Notes: generated by a model not told the origin, from the letters alone. A stretch of 5,593 bases of DNA from Haloferacaceae archaeon (GCA_003554115.1 PWFE01000095.1:1-5593), one strand, 5' to 3'; counted from the stretch's first letter, positions 1-5,535 are shown. Made by a program: numbers and translations.

Positions 1-734
1 CGAATCCCTCGCAGGAAGTCGACTTTCGAGAACTCCGGCCAGTAGGGTGCACAGAAGTAGACGGCGGCCTCGTTGCCGTTGGCGTGCCACGGCAGGAAGT
101 TCGAGGTGCGCTCGTCGCCGCCCGTGCGGATAATCAGGTCGACGTCCCGAATTGGCTGGCGGTACAGGTGGGATTCGATCGTTGCAACGTCAATTTGGTC
201 GGCCGACAGCTCGCCACGGTCGACGCTGGCGGTGACCTCACGGGCTGCCCGAAGCAGCTCATTTCGACCACCGTATGCGAGTGCGACGTTGAGTCGGAAG
301 GCGTCGTAGCCCGCGGTCTGGCGCTCAGCATAGGCGATTGCGGTCTGGACGCGCTCGGGAAGTCTGTCGATCTCGCCGATTGCGCGCAGACAGACCTCGC
401 TGTCGTGGACGCGGTCGCTGTCGGCCAGTTCATACAGCTTCGATTCGATGATGTCGAACAGTGGTTCCTGTTCGTCGGACGGGCGATTGAAGTTCTCAGT
501 CGAAAACGCATACAGCGTCAACTCGTCGACTGCCAACTCTTCGCACCACTCTAAGACCTGCTCGGAGGTATCAGCACCCTCCCGGTGGCCTTCGGGGGCT
601 TTCCGGCCGTTTTTCCGGGCGTAGCGTCGGTTACCGTCCTGGATAATTGCGACGTGGGCGGGGCCGTCGCCGATCTCTCGACGGAGCAGTCGCTCGTAGC
701 TCCGCTGGAGTCGACGCTCGATCCACGAGTACAT
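1..734 (-). CDS. uppS: cis-prenyltransferase (tritrans,polycis-undecaprenyl diphosphate synthase type), 3' end missing
   Basis: The gene encodes a cis-prenyl diphosphate synthase. The family extends an allylic diphosphate with isopentenyl diphosphate; in archaea the primer is probably geranylgeranyl diphosphate, giving the polyprenol from which the dolichol-type glycan carrier for N-glycosylation is made. The window holds 244 codons with no stop, so the C-terminus lies beyond the left edge. Family motifs appear in order: HVAIIQDGNRRYAR (residues 27-40, catalytic Asp33 and Asn35), GHREG (49-53), FSTENFNRP (77-85), LAYGGRNE (152-159), and IIRTGGDERTSNFLPW (201-216), followed by Glu222 and the WPEF segment near 232. 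All key residues are intact. The ATG at 734 sits about 26 residues before the first motif, a normal N-terminal length, and I saw no better start. It follows icd on the same strand after 96 bases. That gap holds a palindrome and a T-tract, so separate transcription is likely. Identification is strong; exact chain length and primer are inferred. Confidence 0.95.
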   Translation of the reverse strand, partial: MYSWIERRLQRSYERLLRREIGDGPAHVAIIQDGNRRYARKNGRKAPEGHREGADTSEQVLEWCEELAVDELTLYAFSTENFNRPSDEQEPLFDIIESKLYELADSDRVHDSEVCLRAIGEIDRLPERVQTAIAYAERQTAGYDAFRLNVALAYGGRNELLRAAREVTASVDRGELSADQIDVATIESHLYRQPIRDVDLIIRTGGDERTSNFLPWHANGNEAAVYFCAPYWPEFSKVDFLRGI

Positions 735-774
735 CTACACGCACTGTCTGGACGGAGCTATGTGTCTCTTTCCA

Positions 775-783
775 TTCAAAAAA
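775..783 (-). promoter_or_regulatory. possible TATA-like box of uppS, overlapping a T-tract
   Basis: Read on the minus strand this is TTTTTTGAA, centred about 45 bases before the uppS ATG, which would leave a leader of roughly 15-20 bases. No Shine-Dalgarno sequence is visible in that leader. The same T6 run lies 13 bases past the palindrome downstream of icd, so it could instead, or also, be the T-rich stop signal for icd transcripts. The tract is also the loop of a small perfect inverted repeat (CCATT/AATGG, 772-786). Weak evidence for either role. Confidence 0.35.
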
Positions 784-796
784 TGGCGTAGTTGTC

Positions 797-816
797 GCCT
801 ACTACCGGTAGGAGGC
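797..816. repeat. 20-bp near-perfect palindrome between icd and uppS
   Basis: The 20 bases are symmetric about an ACCGGT core, with GCCT at one end and AGGC at the other, and only one mismatched symmetric pair (positions 801 and 812). It begins 14 bases after the icd stop codon and lies about 60 bases before the uppS start. A palindrome without a spacer loop fits a dimeric repressor site at least as well as an RNA hairpin. The T6 run 13 bases further on also allows a role in ending icd transcription. Function is not established from sequence alone. Confidence 0.5.
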
Positions 817-830
817 TGCTACTTATTGGA

Positions 831-2099
831 CTAGGCGAGGTCGTGGATGTTCTCAACGACTGCCTCAGCGAACTCGCTGGTGGCGAGTTTTTCCCCGCCC
901 TCGATCTGTCGGTGCAGGTCGTAGGTAACTGTGCGGTCGACGATGGTCTGTTCGACCGCATCCCGGACGAGCTGGGCGGCATCTTTCCAGCCGAGATAAT
1001 CCAGCATCTCGCGGCCGGAGAGAATCATCGCAGTTGGGTTGACCTTGTCCTCGCCGGCGTATTTCGGTGCTGAGCCGTGGACAGGTTCGGCCAGACAGCG
1101 GCCGTGACCGAAGTTTGCGCCGGGGGCGATGCCGAGCCCACCGATCTGTGCGCCAGCGGCGTCAGACATGTAGTCGCCGTTGAGGTTCATCGTGGCGATT
1201 ACGTCGTACTGATCAGTTCGCGTGAGGAGTTGTTGGAGCATGTTGTCGGCGATGCGGTCCTGGACAACGACGGTGCCCTCGGGCTGTTCGCCGTCGTGCT
1301 CGTCCCAGAGTTCGTCCTCAGTGATGACGTCGTCGCCGTACTCTTCTTCGGCGAGTTCGTAGCCCCAGTCACGGAACGCGCCCTCGGTGAACTTCATGAT
1401 GTTGCCCTTGTGGACGAGCGTAACCGTTGGGCGGTCGTTGGCGATGGCGTAGTCGATGGCTTCGCGAATCAGGCGTTTCGAGCCGAACTCGGTGATCGGT
1501 TTGATGCCGATACCGACTGGACCATCGTGAATAACGCCGGTCGCACCCATTTCGTTTTCGACGAACTCCTTTATTTGCTGGACTTCGTCGGTGCCGGCTT
1601 CCCATTCGATGCCGGCATAGACGTCTTCAGTGTTCTCTCGGAAAGTGACCATATCCATCGCACTGGGATTTTTCACCGGTGATGGGACGCCGTCAATGTG
1701 GTAGGTCGGTCGAACGTTGGCGTACAGATCCAGTTTTTTACGGAGCGCGACGTTCAGCGAGCGGAAGCCAGCGCCTACCGGGGTCGTTAGGGGGCCCTTA
1801 ATGGCGACGCGGTGTTCGCGAATGGCGTCGACGGTTTCGGTTGGCAGATGAACTTCTTCGCCATATTTTTCGCGCGCGGAGCTACCGGCGTAGACGCGCA
1901 TCCACGCAATCGAGCGGCCGGTCGCTTCGGCAGCCGCATCGAGAACCTTCTGGGCGGCTGGGCCGACATCCGACCCGATTCCGTCGCCGTAGATAATCGG
2001 GATGATTGGCGTCTCCGGTACGTTCAGCTCCCCGGTCTCTTCGTCGACAAGCGTAATTTTTTCGCCTGCCTCAGGGACTTCGATCTGGTCGTAGCTCAT
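831..2099 (-). CDS. icd: isocitrate dehydrogenase, NADP-dependent type
   Basis: The 422-residue product catalyses oxidative decarboxylation of isocitrate to 2-oxoglutarate in the cytoplasmic TCA cycle. It is full length for the haloarchaeal/bacterial homodimeric family. Isocitrate-binding residues align with E. coli Icd: Ser114, Asn116 and Arg120 in RSLNVALR, Arg130 in NVRP, and Arg154 in FRENTEDVYAGIEW, with catalytic Tyr161 and Lys231 (LVHKGNIMKFTEG). Metal ligands are Asp285, Asp309 and Asp313 (MNLNGDYMSDA). The NADP 2'-phosphate determinants are all present: Lys346-Tyr347 in HGSAPKYAG, Val353, Tyr393 and Arg397 in VTYDLHR. NADP rather than NAD use is therefore a firm inference. The ATG start is supported by a TATA box 26-32 bases upstream, giving a leaderless transcript. 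The serine that E. coli phosphorylates is conserved as Ser114, but I see no AceK kinase gene here. It is divergent from the HalOD1 gene and lies upstream of uppS. Confidence 0.98.
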   Translation of the reverse strand: MSYDQIEVPEAGEKITLVDEETGELNVPETPIIPIIYGDGIGSDVGPAAQKVLDAAAEATGRSIAWMRVYAGSSAREKYGEEVHLPTETVDAIREHRVAIKGPLTTPVGAGFRSLNVALRKKLDLYANVRPTYHIDGVPSPVKNPSAMDMVTFRENTEDVYAGIEWEAGTDEVQQIKEFVENEMGATGVIHDGPVGIGIKPITEFGSKRLIREAIDYAIANDRPTVTLVHKGNIMKFTEGAFRDWGYELAEEEYGDDVITEDELWDEHDGEQPEGTVVVQDRIADNMLQQLLTRTDQYDVIATMNLNGDYMSDAAGAQIGGLGIAPGANFGHGRCLAEPVHGSAPKYAGEDKVNPTAMILSGREMLDYLGWKDAAQLVRDAVEQTIVDRTVTYDLHRQIEGGEKLATSEFAEAVVENIHDLA

Positions 2100-2124
2100 A
2101 GACGTTCACGGATTTTCAGGGCAC

Positions 2125-2131
2125 ATTAAAA
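2125..2131 (-). promoter_or_regulatory. TATA box of icd
   Basis: On the minus strand the sequence is TTTTAAT, 26-32 bases before the icd ATG. That spacing puts the transcription start at or within a base or two of the ATG, so the message is probably leaderless. A 7-bp perfect inverted repeat (GCCGTTA at 2137-2143 and TAACGGC at 2180-2186) lies just upstream and may be a control site or chance. Confidence 0.7.
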
Positions 2132-2294
2132 GTCCTGCCGTTATCGCTGCCACTGGCTAAAACTACCAGTATACGGTATTAACGGCGATCCTTTGGTGAT
2201 CTCTCAAATCGAGACTGACTCTACACCGCGCCGCTGTCGACTACCATACGTGTCAATAGACCACAGTATCAGCGCGGATAATTTGAACCAATTG

Positions 2295-2300
2295 TTTATA
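2295..2300 (+). promoter_or_regulatory. TATA box of the HalOD1-domain gene
   Basis: TTTATA lies 34-39 bases before the ATG at 2334, in the most AT-rich part of the divergent gap. A start of transcription about 26-27 bases downstream falls near 2324, leaving a leader of about 10 bases with no Shine-Dalgarno sequence. The predicted start falls inside the first copy of an 11-bp direct repeat. The rest of the gap (2132-2290) holds no gene that I can see. Confidence 0.6.
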
Positions 2301-2317
2301 GTTATTCATGTTGTAAA

Positions 2318-2354
2318 TTGATACAGACCGCCAATGTCTACAGTTGATACAGAC
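2318..2354 (+). repeat. 11-bp direct repeat around the start of the HalOD1-domain gene
   Basis: TTGATACAGAC occurs at 2318-2328 and again at 2344-2354, with a period of 26 bases. The first copy covers the predicted transcription start and the second lies in codons 4-7. The position suits an autoregulatory operator, but a chance or slippage duplication is also possible. Confidence 0.45.
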
Positions 2355-2696
2355 AACCTCGACGATGGCATCTACCGAACCACGTTCGATCCGTCGACCG
2401 AACCCCCGTCAGTAGCTATCGTCGAAGCAATCGAGGCCGCGCTCGGATCTGCCAGTCCGGACGCCGTTCTCGCCGACAGCATCGATCCTGACGCTCTCGA
2501 ACAACTCTACCGCGATGGTGGTGCCGGTTCGTGGATGTTGACGTTCGATCACGACGGCTATGAGCTCACATTGTGGGCGAGCGGTCGGATTCACGTTGAG
2601 ACGACACCGTCGACAGTCAGTTCTGAGGCGGATCGACCAATCGGGAGACCAACACAGCCAACTGGGCCCGCCCAGCCGACCGGCCCCTCGCTGTAG
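2334..2696 (+). CDS. small stand-alone HalOD1-type output domain protein
   Basis: The 120-residue acidic protein has no signal peptide or membrane segment. Residues 14-90 resemble the halobacterial output domain HalOD1: a PPSVAIVEAIEAALG helix (24-38), an acidic SIDPDALEQLYRDGG segment (49-63), then a strand-rich MLTFDHDGYELTLWASGRIHVE end (68-89). In haloarchaea this domain often sits at the C-terminus of bacterio-opsin-activator or response-regulator-like proteins and is also common alone; its biochemical role is unknown and is presumed to be regulatory. Residues 91-120 form a low-complexity tail with two QPTGP units (108-112 and 114-118), encoded by 15-base near-repeats with an 18-base period at 2655-2687. 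A perfect CTGGGC/GCCCAG inverted repeat (2662-2675) lies inside that tail. Start is set by the TATA box and the only nearby ATG. map follows 53 bases later without a strong promoter, so cotranscription is possible. The domain call is by recalled pattern only. Confidence 0.8.
   Translation: MSTVDTDNLDDGIYRTTFDPSTEPPSVAIVEAIEAALGSASPDAVLADSIDPDALEQLYRDGGAGSWMLTFDHDGYELTLWASGRIHVETTPSTVSSEADRPIGRPTQPTGPAQPTGPSL
2655..2687 (+). repeat. two near-identical units encoding QPTGP in the HalOD1 protein tail
   Basis: Two 15-base units (2655-2669 and 2673-2687) share CAGCC, AC, GG and CC blocks and differ only at codon third positions. Both translate to Gln-Pro-Thr-Gly-Pro. Third-position-only differences suggest that the peptide repeat is maintained, although two units are too few to be sure. 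Confidence 0.6.
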
Positions 2697-2749
2697 CTGA
2701 TCGACTGCGGTCGGAACCTCTTTGCAGCCGAGTTGCCAAGGGCCCGCAT

Positions 2750-3655
2750 ATGAGTCTCGGACCACTTGACGATGATGCAGTCGACAGCTACCGTGAGGCC
2801 GGCGAGATCCTCGTTGAGACGATGACCGACGCCCGCGAGATGATCGAACCCGGCGTTACCCAGCTTGAAGTCGCCGAGTACGCCGAGGATGCGATCCACG
2901 AGGCTGGAGCCGGACTGGCGTTTCCAGTCAACATATCGACTAACGAGGAAGCCTCACACGCGACGCCCGCCCGTGATGACGACACGGAGTTCGGCGACGA
3001 AATGATCTGTCTGGATATCGGTGTCCACGTTGACGGCTACATCGCCGATGCTGCGGTGACTGTCGATTTTACCGACAACACCGAACTCGTCGAGGCCTCC
3101 GAGCAGGCACTCGAAGCCGCCGTCGACGCAGTCGGCCCCGGCGTCGAAGTCGGGACGGTCGGCGCGGAGATCCAGTCAGTCATTGAGGGCTACGGCTACA
3201 CACCCATTTTGAACCTCTCGGGACACGGCGTCCAGCAGTACGACGCCCACACGGGCCCGAACATCCCGAACCGCGCGGTCGACCGGAGTGTCGAACTCGA
3301 AGTCGGCCAAGTGATCGCCATCGAACCGTTCGCAACCGACGGCAGCGGTAAGGTCGGCGAGGGCGCGACCGAGGAGATCTACGAGCAGGTCGCTGGAGGC
3401 AACGTTCGTGATCGGCGGGCTCGGAAGGTCCTCAAAGAGATCGAAGCGTTCGAGGACCTCCCATTTGCGGCCCGCTGGCTGGAGGGCTCCCGGTCGGAGA
3501 TGGCACTCCGTCGACTCAAACGTGCAGGAATCATCAAAGGCTATCCCGTCTTAAAAGAGGACGACGGCCAGCTCGTCAGTCAGGCCGAACACACGCTGAT
3601 CGTCACCGAAGACGGCTGTGAAGTGACAACCGCGGGTATCCATCGCTTCGACTGA
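2750..3655 (+). CDS. map: methionine aminopeptidase, type II (archaeal)
   Basis: The 301-residue cytoplasmic metalloprotease removes the initiator methionine from nascent proteins when the second residue is small. Length matches archaeal type II enzymes. The pita-bread fold motifs are complete: His70 (EEASHATP, substrate-side His), metal ligands Asp89 and Asp100 in CLDIGVHVDGYIAD, His159 in NLSGHGVQ, Glu192 in IAIEPFAT, and Glu280 in QAEHT, plus His167 in DAHTGPN. The type II-specific helical insert lies between about residues 205 and 265 (EEIYEQV to RAGIIKGYPV). The ATG at 2750 gives a normal N-terminus beginning about 13 residues before the YREAGEI helix. No good TATA box or Shine-Dalgarno is seen in the 53 bases before it (only a weak CTTTGCA near 2720), so it may share the transcript of the HalOD1 gene. 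It ends 9 bases from the stop of the convergent zinc-ribbon gene. Confidence 0.97.
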   Translation: MSLGPLDDDAVDSYREAGEILVETMTDAREMIEPGVTQLEVAEYAEDAIHEAGAGLAFPVNISTNEEASHATPARDDDTEFGDEMICLDIGVHVDGYIADAAVTVDFTDNTELVEASEQALEAAVDAVGPGVEVGTVGAEIQSVIEGYGYTPILNLSGHGVQQYDAHTGPNIPNRAVDRSVELEVGQVIAIEPFATDGSGKVGEGATEEIYEQVAGGNVRDRRARKVLKEIEAFEDLPFAARWLEGSRSEMALRRLKRAGIIKGYPVLKEDDGQLVSQAEHTLIVTEDGCEVTTAGIHRFD

Positions 3656-3664
3656 CCGGGTGGC

Positions 3665-3865
3665 TCAGGCGTTGTTCATCCGCAGCGTCGTTTCGGCACC
3701 GCATTCGAGACAGCGCGTCAGTCGGTAGGGTTCCCGAGAGAACTCCGCGTTTTCGGGTTTCGAGCTTTCGGTTCTGATTTCGACGCGAACCATGTGGGAG
3801 GTCTCCCGTCCACACTGCGAACAGTACTCAACGGTGTTGTCCGGGGTGGAGGGCGTTGTGGCCAT
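3665..3865 (-). CDS. small four-cysteine zinc-ribbon protein (DUF7835-like)
   Basis: The 66-residue protein carries two CxxC knuckles, Cys15/Cys18 (CSQCGRE) and Cys52/Cys55 (CLECGAE). The intervening segment (HMVRVEIRTES and NAEFSREPYRLT) is predicted to form strands. This is a classic zinc beta-ribbon layout and matches, from memory, a conserved haloarchaeal family annotated as DUF7835. Its function is unknown; binding to nucleic acid or to the ribosome/transcription machinery is only a guess. The open frame extends to a GTG at 3886, but that codon lies only 6 bases past the TATA box at 3892-3898, so it would be outside the message. The ATG at 3865 is about 30 bases from the box centre and is preferred. 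The gene is tail to tail with map and divergent from the HIT gene. No codon or composition anomaly is evident. Confidence 0.85.
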   Translation of the reverse strand: MATTPSTPDNTVEYCSQCGRETSHMVRVEIRTESSKPENAEFSREPYRLTRCLECGAETTLRMNNA

Positions 3866-3891
3866 GCACTCGTGGTTGGCTGGCACCGAGA

Positions 3892-3898
3892 ATAAAAC
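3892..3898 (-). promoter_or_regulatory. TATA box of the zinc-ribbon gene
   Basis: On the minus strand the sequence reads GTTTTATT over this stretch, centred about 30 bases before the ATG at 3865. This predicts a message with a leader of about 3 bases and rules against the upstream GTG at 3886 as the start. A 10-base tandem repeat abuts it on the upstream side. Confidence 0.65.
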
Positions 3899-3914
3899 CA
3901 GTAGCCACCAGTAG
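3897..3914. repeat. 10-base tandem repeat in the zinc-ribbon/HIT divergent promoter
   Basis: ACCAGTAG occurs at 3897-3904 and 3907-3914, a period of exactly 10 bases or about one helical turn. On the minus strand the two copies read CTACTGGT directly upstream of the zinc-ribbon gene TATA box, where the BRE and activator sites lie in archaeal promoters. It is a candidate regulator site; two short copies could also arise by chance. Confidence 0.4.
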
Positions 3915-3956
3915 TGAATGTTTTGGCCGACTGATGGTAGAAATCGACAGATACGA

Positions 3957-3962
3957 CTAAAT
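3957..3962 (+). promoter_or_regulatory. TATA-like box of the HIT-family gene
   Basis: CTAAAT is centred about 26 bases before the ATG at 3985. It supports a leaderless message beginning at that ATG rather than at the in-frame GTG at 3976. Confidence 0.5.
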
Positions 3963-3984
3963 CGGCCTGCTGACTGTGTTGGGT

Positions 3985-4533
3985 ATGGACCAAATACTCG
4001 CGCCTTGGCGCATCGACTGGGTCGAACGCGAGGACAAAAACGCCGACCTCGAAGGCTGTCCGTTCTGCGTGCTGCCCGAACGTGAGGCCGACCGTTCGAA
4101 TCTCGTCGTCGCCCGAAGCGAGCACTCGTTTGTCCTGCTCAACAACTATCCCTACAACCCCGGGCACACGATGGTGATTCCCCGTCGACATGTCGGTGCC
4201 TATGAGGATCTGCCCGTCGACGAGCTGCTGGATCACGCACGACTCAAGCAAGTTACCATCCGCGCGCTCACCGCTGGGCTCGACCCCGATGGATTCAACA
4301 CGGGAATGAATCTCGGCGAGGGGGCCGGCGGCTCGATCGGTGACCACATTCATACGCACATCGTCCCACGCTGGAAGGGGGACACTAACTTTATGCCAGT
4401 AATCGGCGAGACGAACGTTATCGTCGAGGCGGTCACCGACACCTACGACCGGATTCACGAAGGGTTCGCCGCCCAGCCCGAGTCGACTGTCGTCGACAGC
4501 GAGACCGGCGTCCACGTCTCGTTTGAGTCGTAG
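3985..4533 (+). CDS. HIT-family nucleotide hydrolase/transferase
   Basis: The 182-residue cytoplasmic protein is a histidine-triad superfamily member. These enzymes cleave or transfer nucleoside monophosphates from substrates such as diadenosine polyphosphates or aminoacyl/phosphoramidate nucleotides; the exact substrate here is not deducible. The triad is HIHTHIV (residues 121-127), with His123 the expected nucleophile, followed by PRWKGDTNFMPVIGETNVI, typical of the Ap4A hydrolase/phosphorylase-like branch. An N-terminal CPFC (Cys25, Cys28) with His69 in IPRRH and His121 could form the structural zinc site known from this branch. LNNYPYNPGHTMVIP (52-66) and FNTGMNLGEGAGGSIGDHIH (104-123) are also family segments. 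The second variable position of the triad is Thr instead of a bulky hydrophobic residue. The ATG at 3985 is chosen over an in-frame GTG at 3976 because of the TATA-like box. A TatD-like hydrolase gene follows after 61 bases with its own promoter. Confidence 0.93.
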   Translation: MDQILAPWRIDWVEREDKNADLEGCPFCVLPEREADRSNLVVARSEHSFVLLNNYPYNPGHTMVIPRRHVGAYEDLPVDELLDHARLKQVTIRALTAGLDPDGFNTGMNLGEGAGGSIGDHIHTHIVPRWKGDTNFMPVIGETNVIVEAVTDTYDRIHEGFAAQPESTVVDSETGVHVSFES

Positions 4534-4565
4534 ACCCGCCGAAATTCGAACCGTAGACCCGCCGA
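4529..4565 (+). repeat. 14-bp exact direct repeat between the HIT and TatD-like genes
   Basis: CGTAGACCCGCCGA occurs at 4529-4542 and 4552-4565, a period of 23 bases. The first copy contains the HIT gene stop codon. The second ends two bases before the TATA-like box of the next gene. It may be a regulator site of the TatD-like gene or a small duplication. Confidence 0.6.
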
Positions 4566-4566
4566 C

Positions 4567-4574
4567 TTTTGTAT
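4567..4574 (+). promoter_or_regulatory. TATA-like box of the TatD-like hydrolase gene
   Basis: TTTTGTAT is centred about 25 bases before the ATG at 4595, predicting a leaderless message. It suggests the gene is not solely dependent on read-through from the HIT gene and fixes the ATG at 4595 as the start. Confidence 0.6.
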
Positions 4575-4594
4575 CGTCGACCGAATCCCTCGGT

Positions 4595-5443
4595 ATGGAC
4601 CAACTGGAGACGCCGGTGGTTGACAACCACCTCCATTTAGATCCCGAGCGCGGTCGCGGGATGGAGGCCGTCGACGAGTTCGCCAGATTCGGCGGCACTC
4701 ACATGCTGATCGTCAACCAGCCGTCGTGGAAACTCGGTGTCGACTCAACCGATCCCGAGGATTTCAGAACCGTCTTCGAGACCACACACCAGATCGCCGC
4801 CGAGGCGACCGACTACCTCGACGGTCGCGCGTGGGCCATTTTGGGCGCGCACCCTGGATTGATCAGTCGACTCACCGAGGATCGTGGCTGTTCGGCCGCC
4901 GAGGCCAAAGCGTGTATGCAGGGTGTGCTCGACATTGCTGCGGAGTACGTCGACGACGGGCGCGCACTGGGACTCAAATCGGGTCGGCCCCACTACGAGG
5001 TGAGCGAGGCGGTCTGGGCAGCCTCGAACGACGTGATGAAACACGCCTTCGAACTGGGTGCTGAGGTCGACTGTGCAGTCCAGCTCCATACCGAGGCCAG
5101 CGAGGATTTGACGGAGGTTGCCGAGTGGGCCGAAGCCCGCGGACTCGCCGCCCATCGAGTGGTCAAACATTACGCGGGTGGTCGACTCGCCGGCCCGACG
5201 CCAAGTGTGATGAGCAACAAAGACTGGATCGAGACTGCCGCCGAGTCGGGCGAGCCGTTTTTGATGGAGACGGATTTTATCGACGACCCAGACCGGCCCG
5301 GAGCCGTACTGGGACCCAAGACCGTCCCGAGACGCGTGCGCTGGCTCGCCGACGAGGGGTACGACGACGCCATCCGTCGGGCACATGTCGAGACACCAAA
5401 ACGGGTGTACGGCATCGACACCGAGTCGACGCTGTCTCGATAG
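4595..5443 (+). CDS. TatD-like TIM-barrel metal-dependent hydrolase (COG1099-like)
   Basis: The 282-residue protein belongs to the amidohydrolase/TatD-related group. The substrate is unknown; relatives include 3'-5' DNA exonucleases, but nuclease activity should not be assumed. Metal-site landmarks run in barrel order: HLH at residues 12-14 after strand 1, His86 in GAHPG, Lys128 in ALGLKSGRPHY, His165 in VQLHTEA, His192 in VKHYAGG, and Asp227 in LMETDFIDDP. The C-terminal VETPKRVYGI segment (265-274) resembles the TatD ending. The unusual point is Lys128, at the position where TatD enzymes generally have Glu (GEIG-type motif). The frame stays open to 4523, overlapping the HIT gene, but the ATG at 4595 has a TATA-like box at the leaderless distance and a normal N-terminus beginning one strand before HLH. 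No signal peptide or membrane segment is seen. Confidence 0.88.
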   Translation: MDQLETPVVDNHLHLDPERGRGMEAVDEFARFGGTHMLIVNQPSWKLGVDSTDPEDFRTVFETTHQIAAEATDYLDGRAWAILGAHPGLISRLTEDRGCSAAEAKACMQGVLDIAAEYVDDGRALGLKSGRPHYEVSEAVWAASNDVMKHAFELGAEVDCAVQLHTEASEDLTEVAEWAEARGLAAHRVVKHYAGGRLAGPTPSVMSNKDWIETAAESGEPFLMETDFIDDPDRPGAVLGPKTVPRRVRWLADEGYDDAIRRAHVETPKRVYGIDTESTLSR

Positions 5444-5526
5444 CTTCCAGCTATTGGTGGGGTTGTTGTGCGCTGTGAATTCGTGTGTTTCAGATACCCA
5501 CACAGGCTGTTGGCCAATAAGAAAGG

Positions 5527-5535
5527 CATTTGAAT
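5527..5535 (+). promoter_or_regulatory. TATA-like box of the gene at the right edge
   Basis: CATTTGAAT is centred about 26 bases before the ATG at 5557. This fits a leaderless start there. The preceding gap from 5444 holds a GTGTG/CACAC inverted pair (in the stretch around 5483-5503) and distant TATTGG/CCAATA arms, but no clear terminator. Confidence 0.45.

Noticed and set aside
84..554. 156-residue open frame on the plus strand
   Set aside because: It is antisense to uppS, whose catalytic motifs are intact on the opposite strand.
1077..1682. 201-residue open frame on the plus strand
   Set aside because: It lies wholly antisense to icd, whose active-site motifs are unambiguous, and its translation shows no domain. 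Long antisense frames are expected in GC-rich haloarchaeal DNA.
2100..2333. Possible small gene or RNA in the icd/HalOD1 divergent gap
   Set aside because: Apart from two TATA boxes, a 7-bp inverted repeat and the start of a direct repeat, I see no start-to-stop frame with haloarchaeal character and no stable RNA fold.
4523..4594. Upstream GTG-initiated extension of the TatD-like gene
   Set aside because: It would overlap the end of the HIT gene and cover the TATA-like box and the direct repeat. The extension has no family match, and the ATG at 4595 is at the leaderless distance from the box.
3718..4698. 326-residue open frame on the minus strand
   Set aside because: It runs across the zinc-ribbon gene, the divergent promoter, the HIT gene and the start of the TatD-like gene. 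All of these have clear motifs in other frames, so this is a shadow frame.
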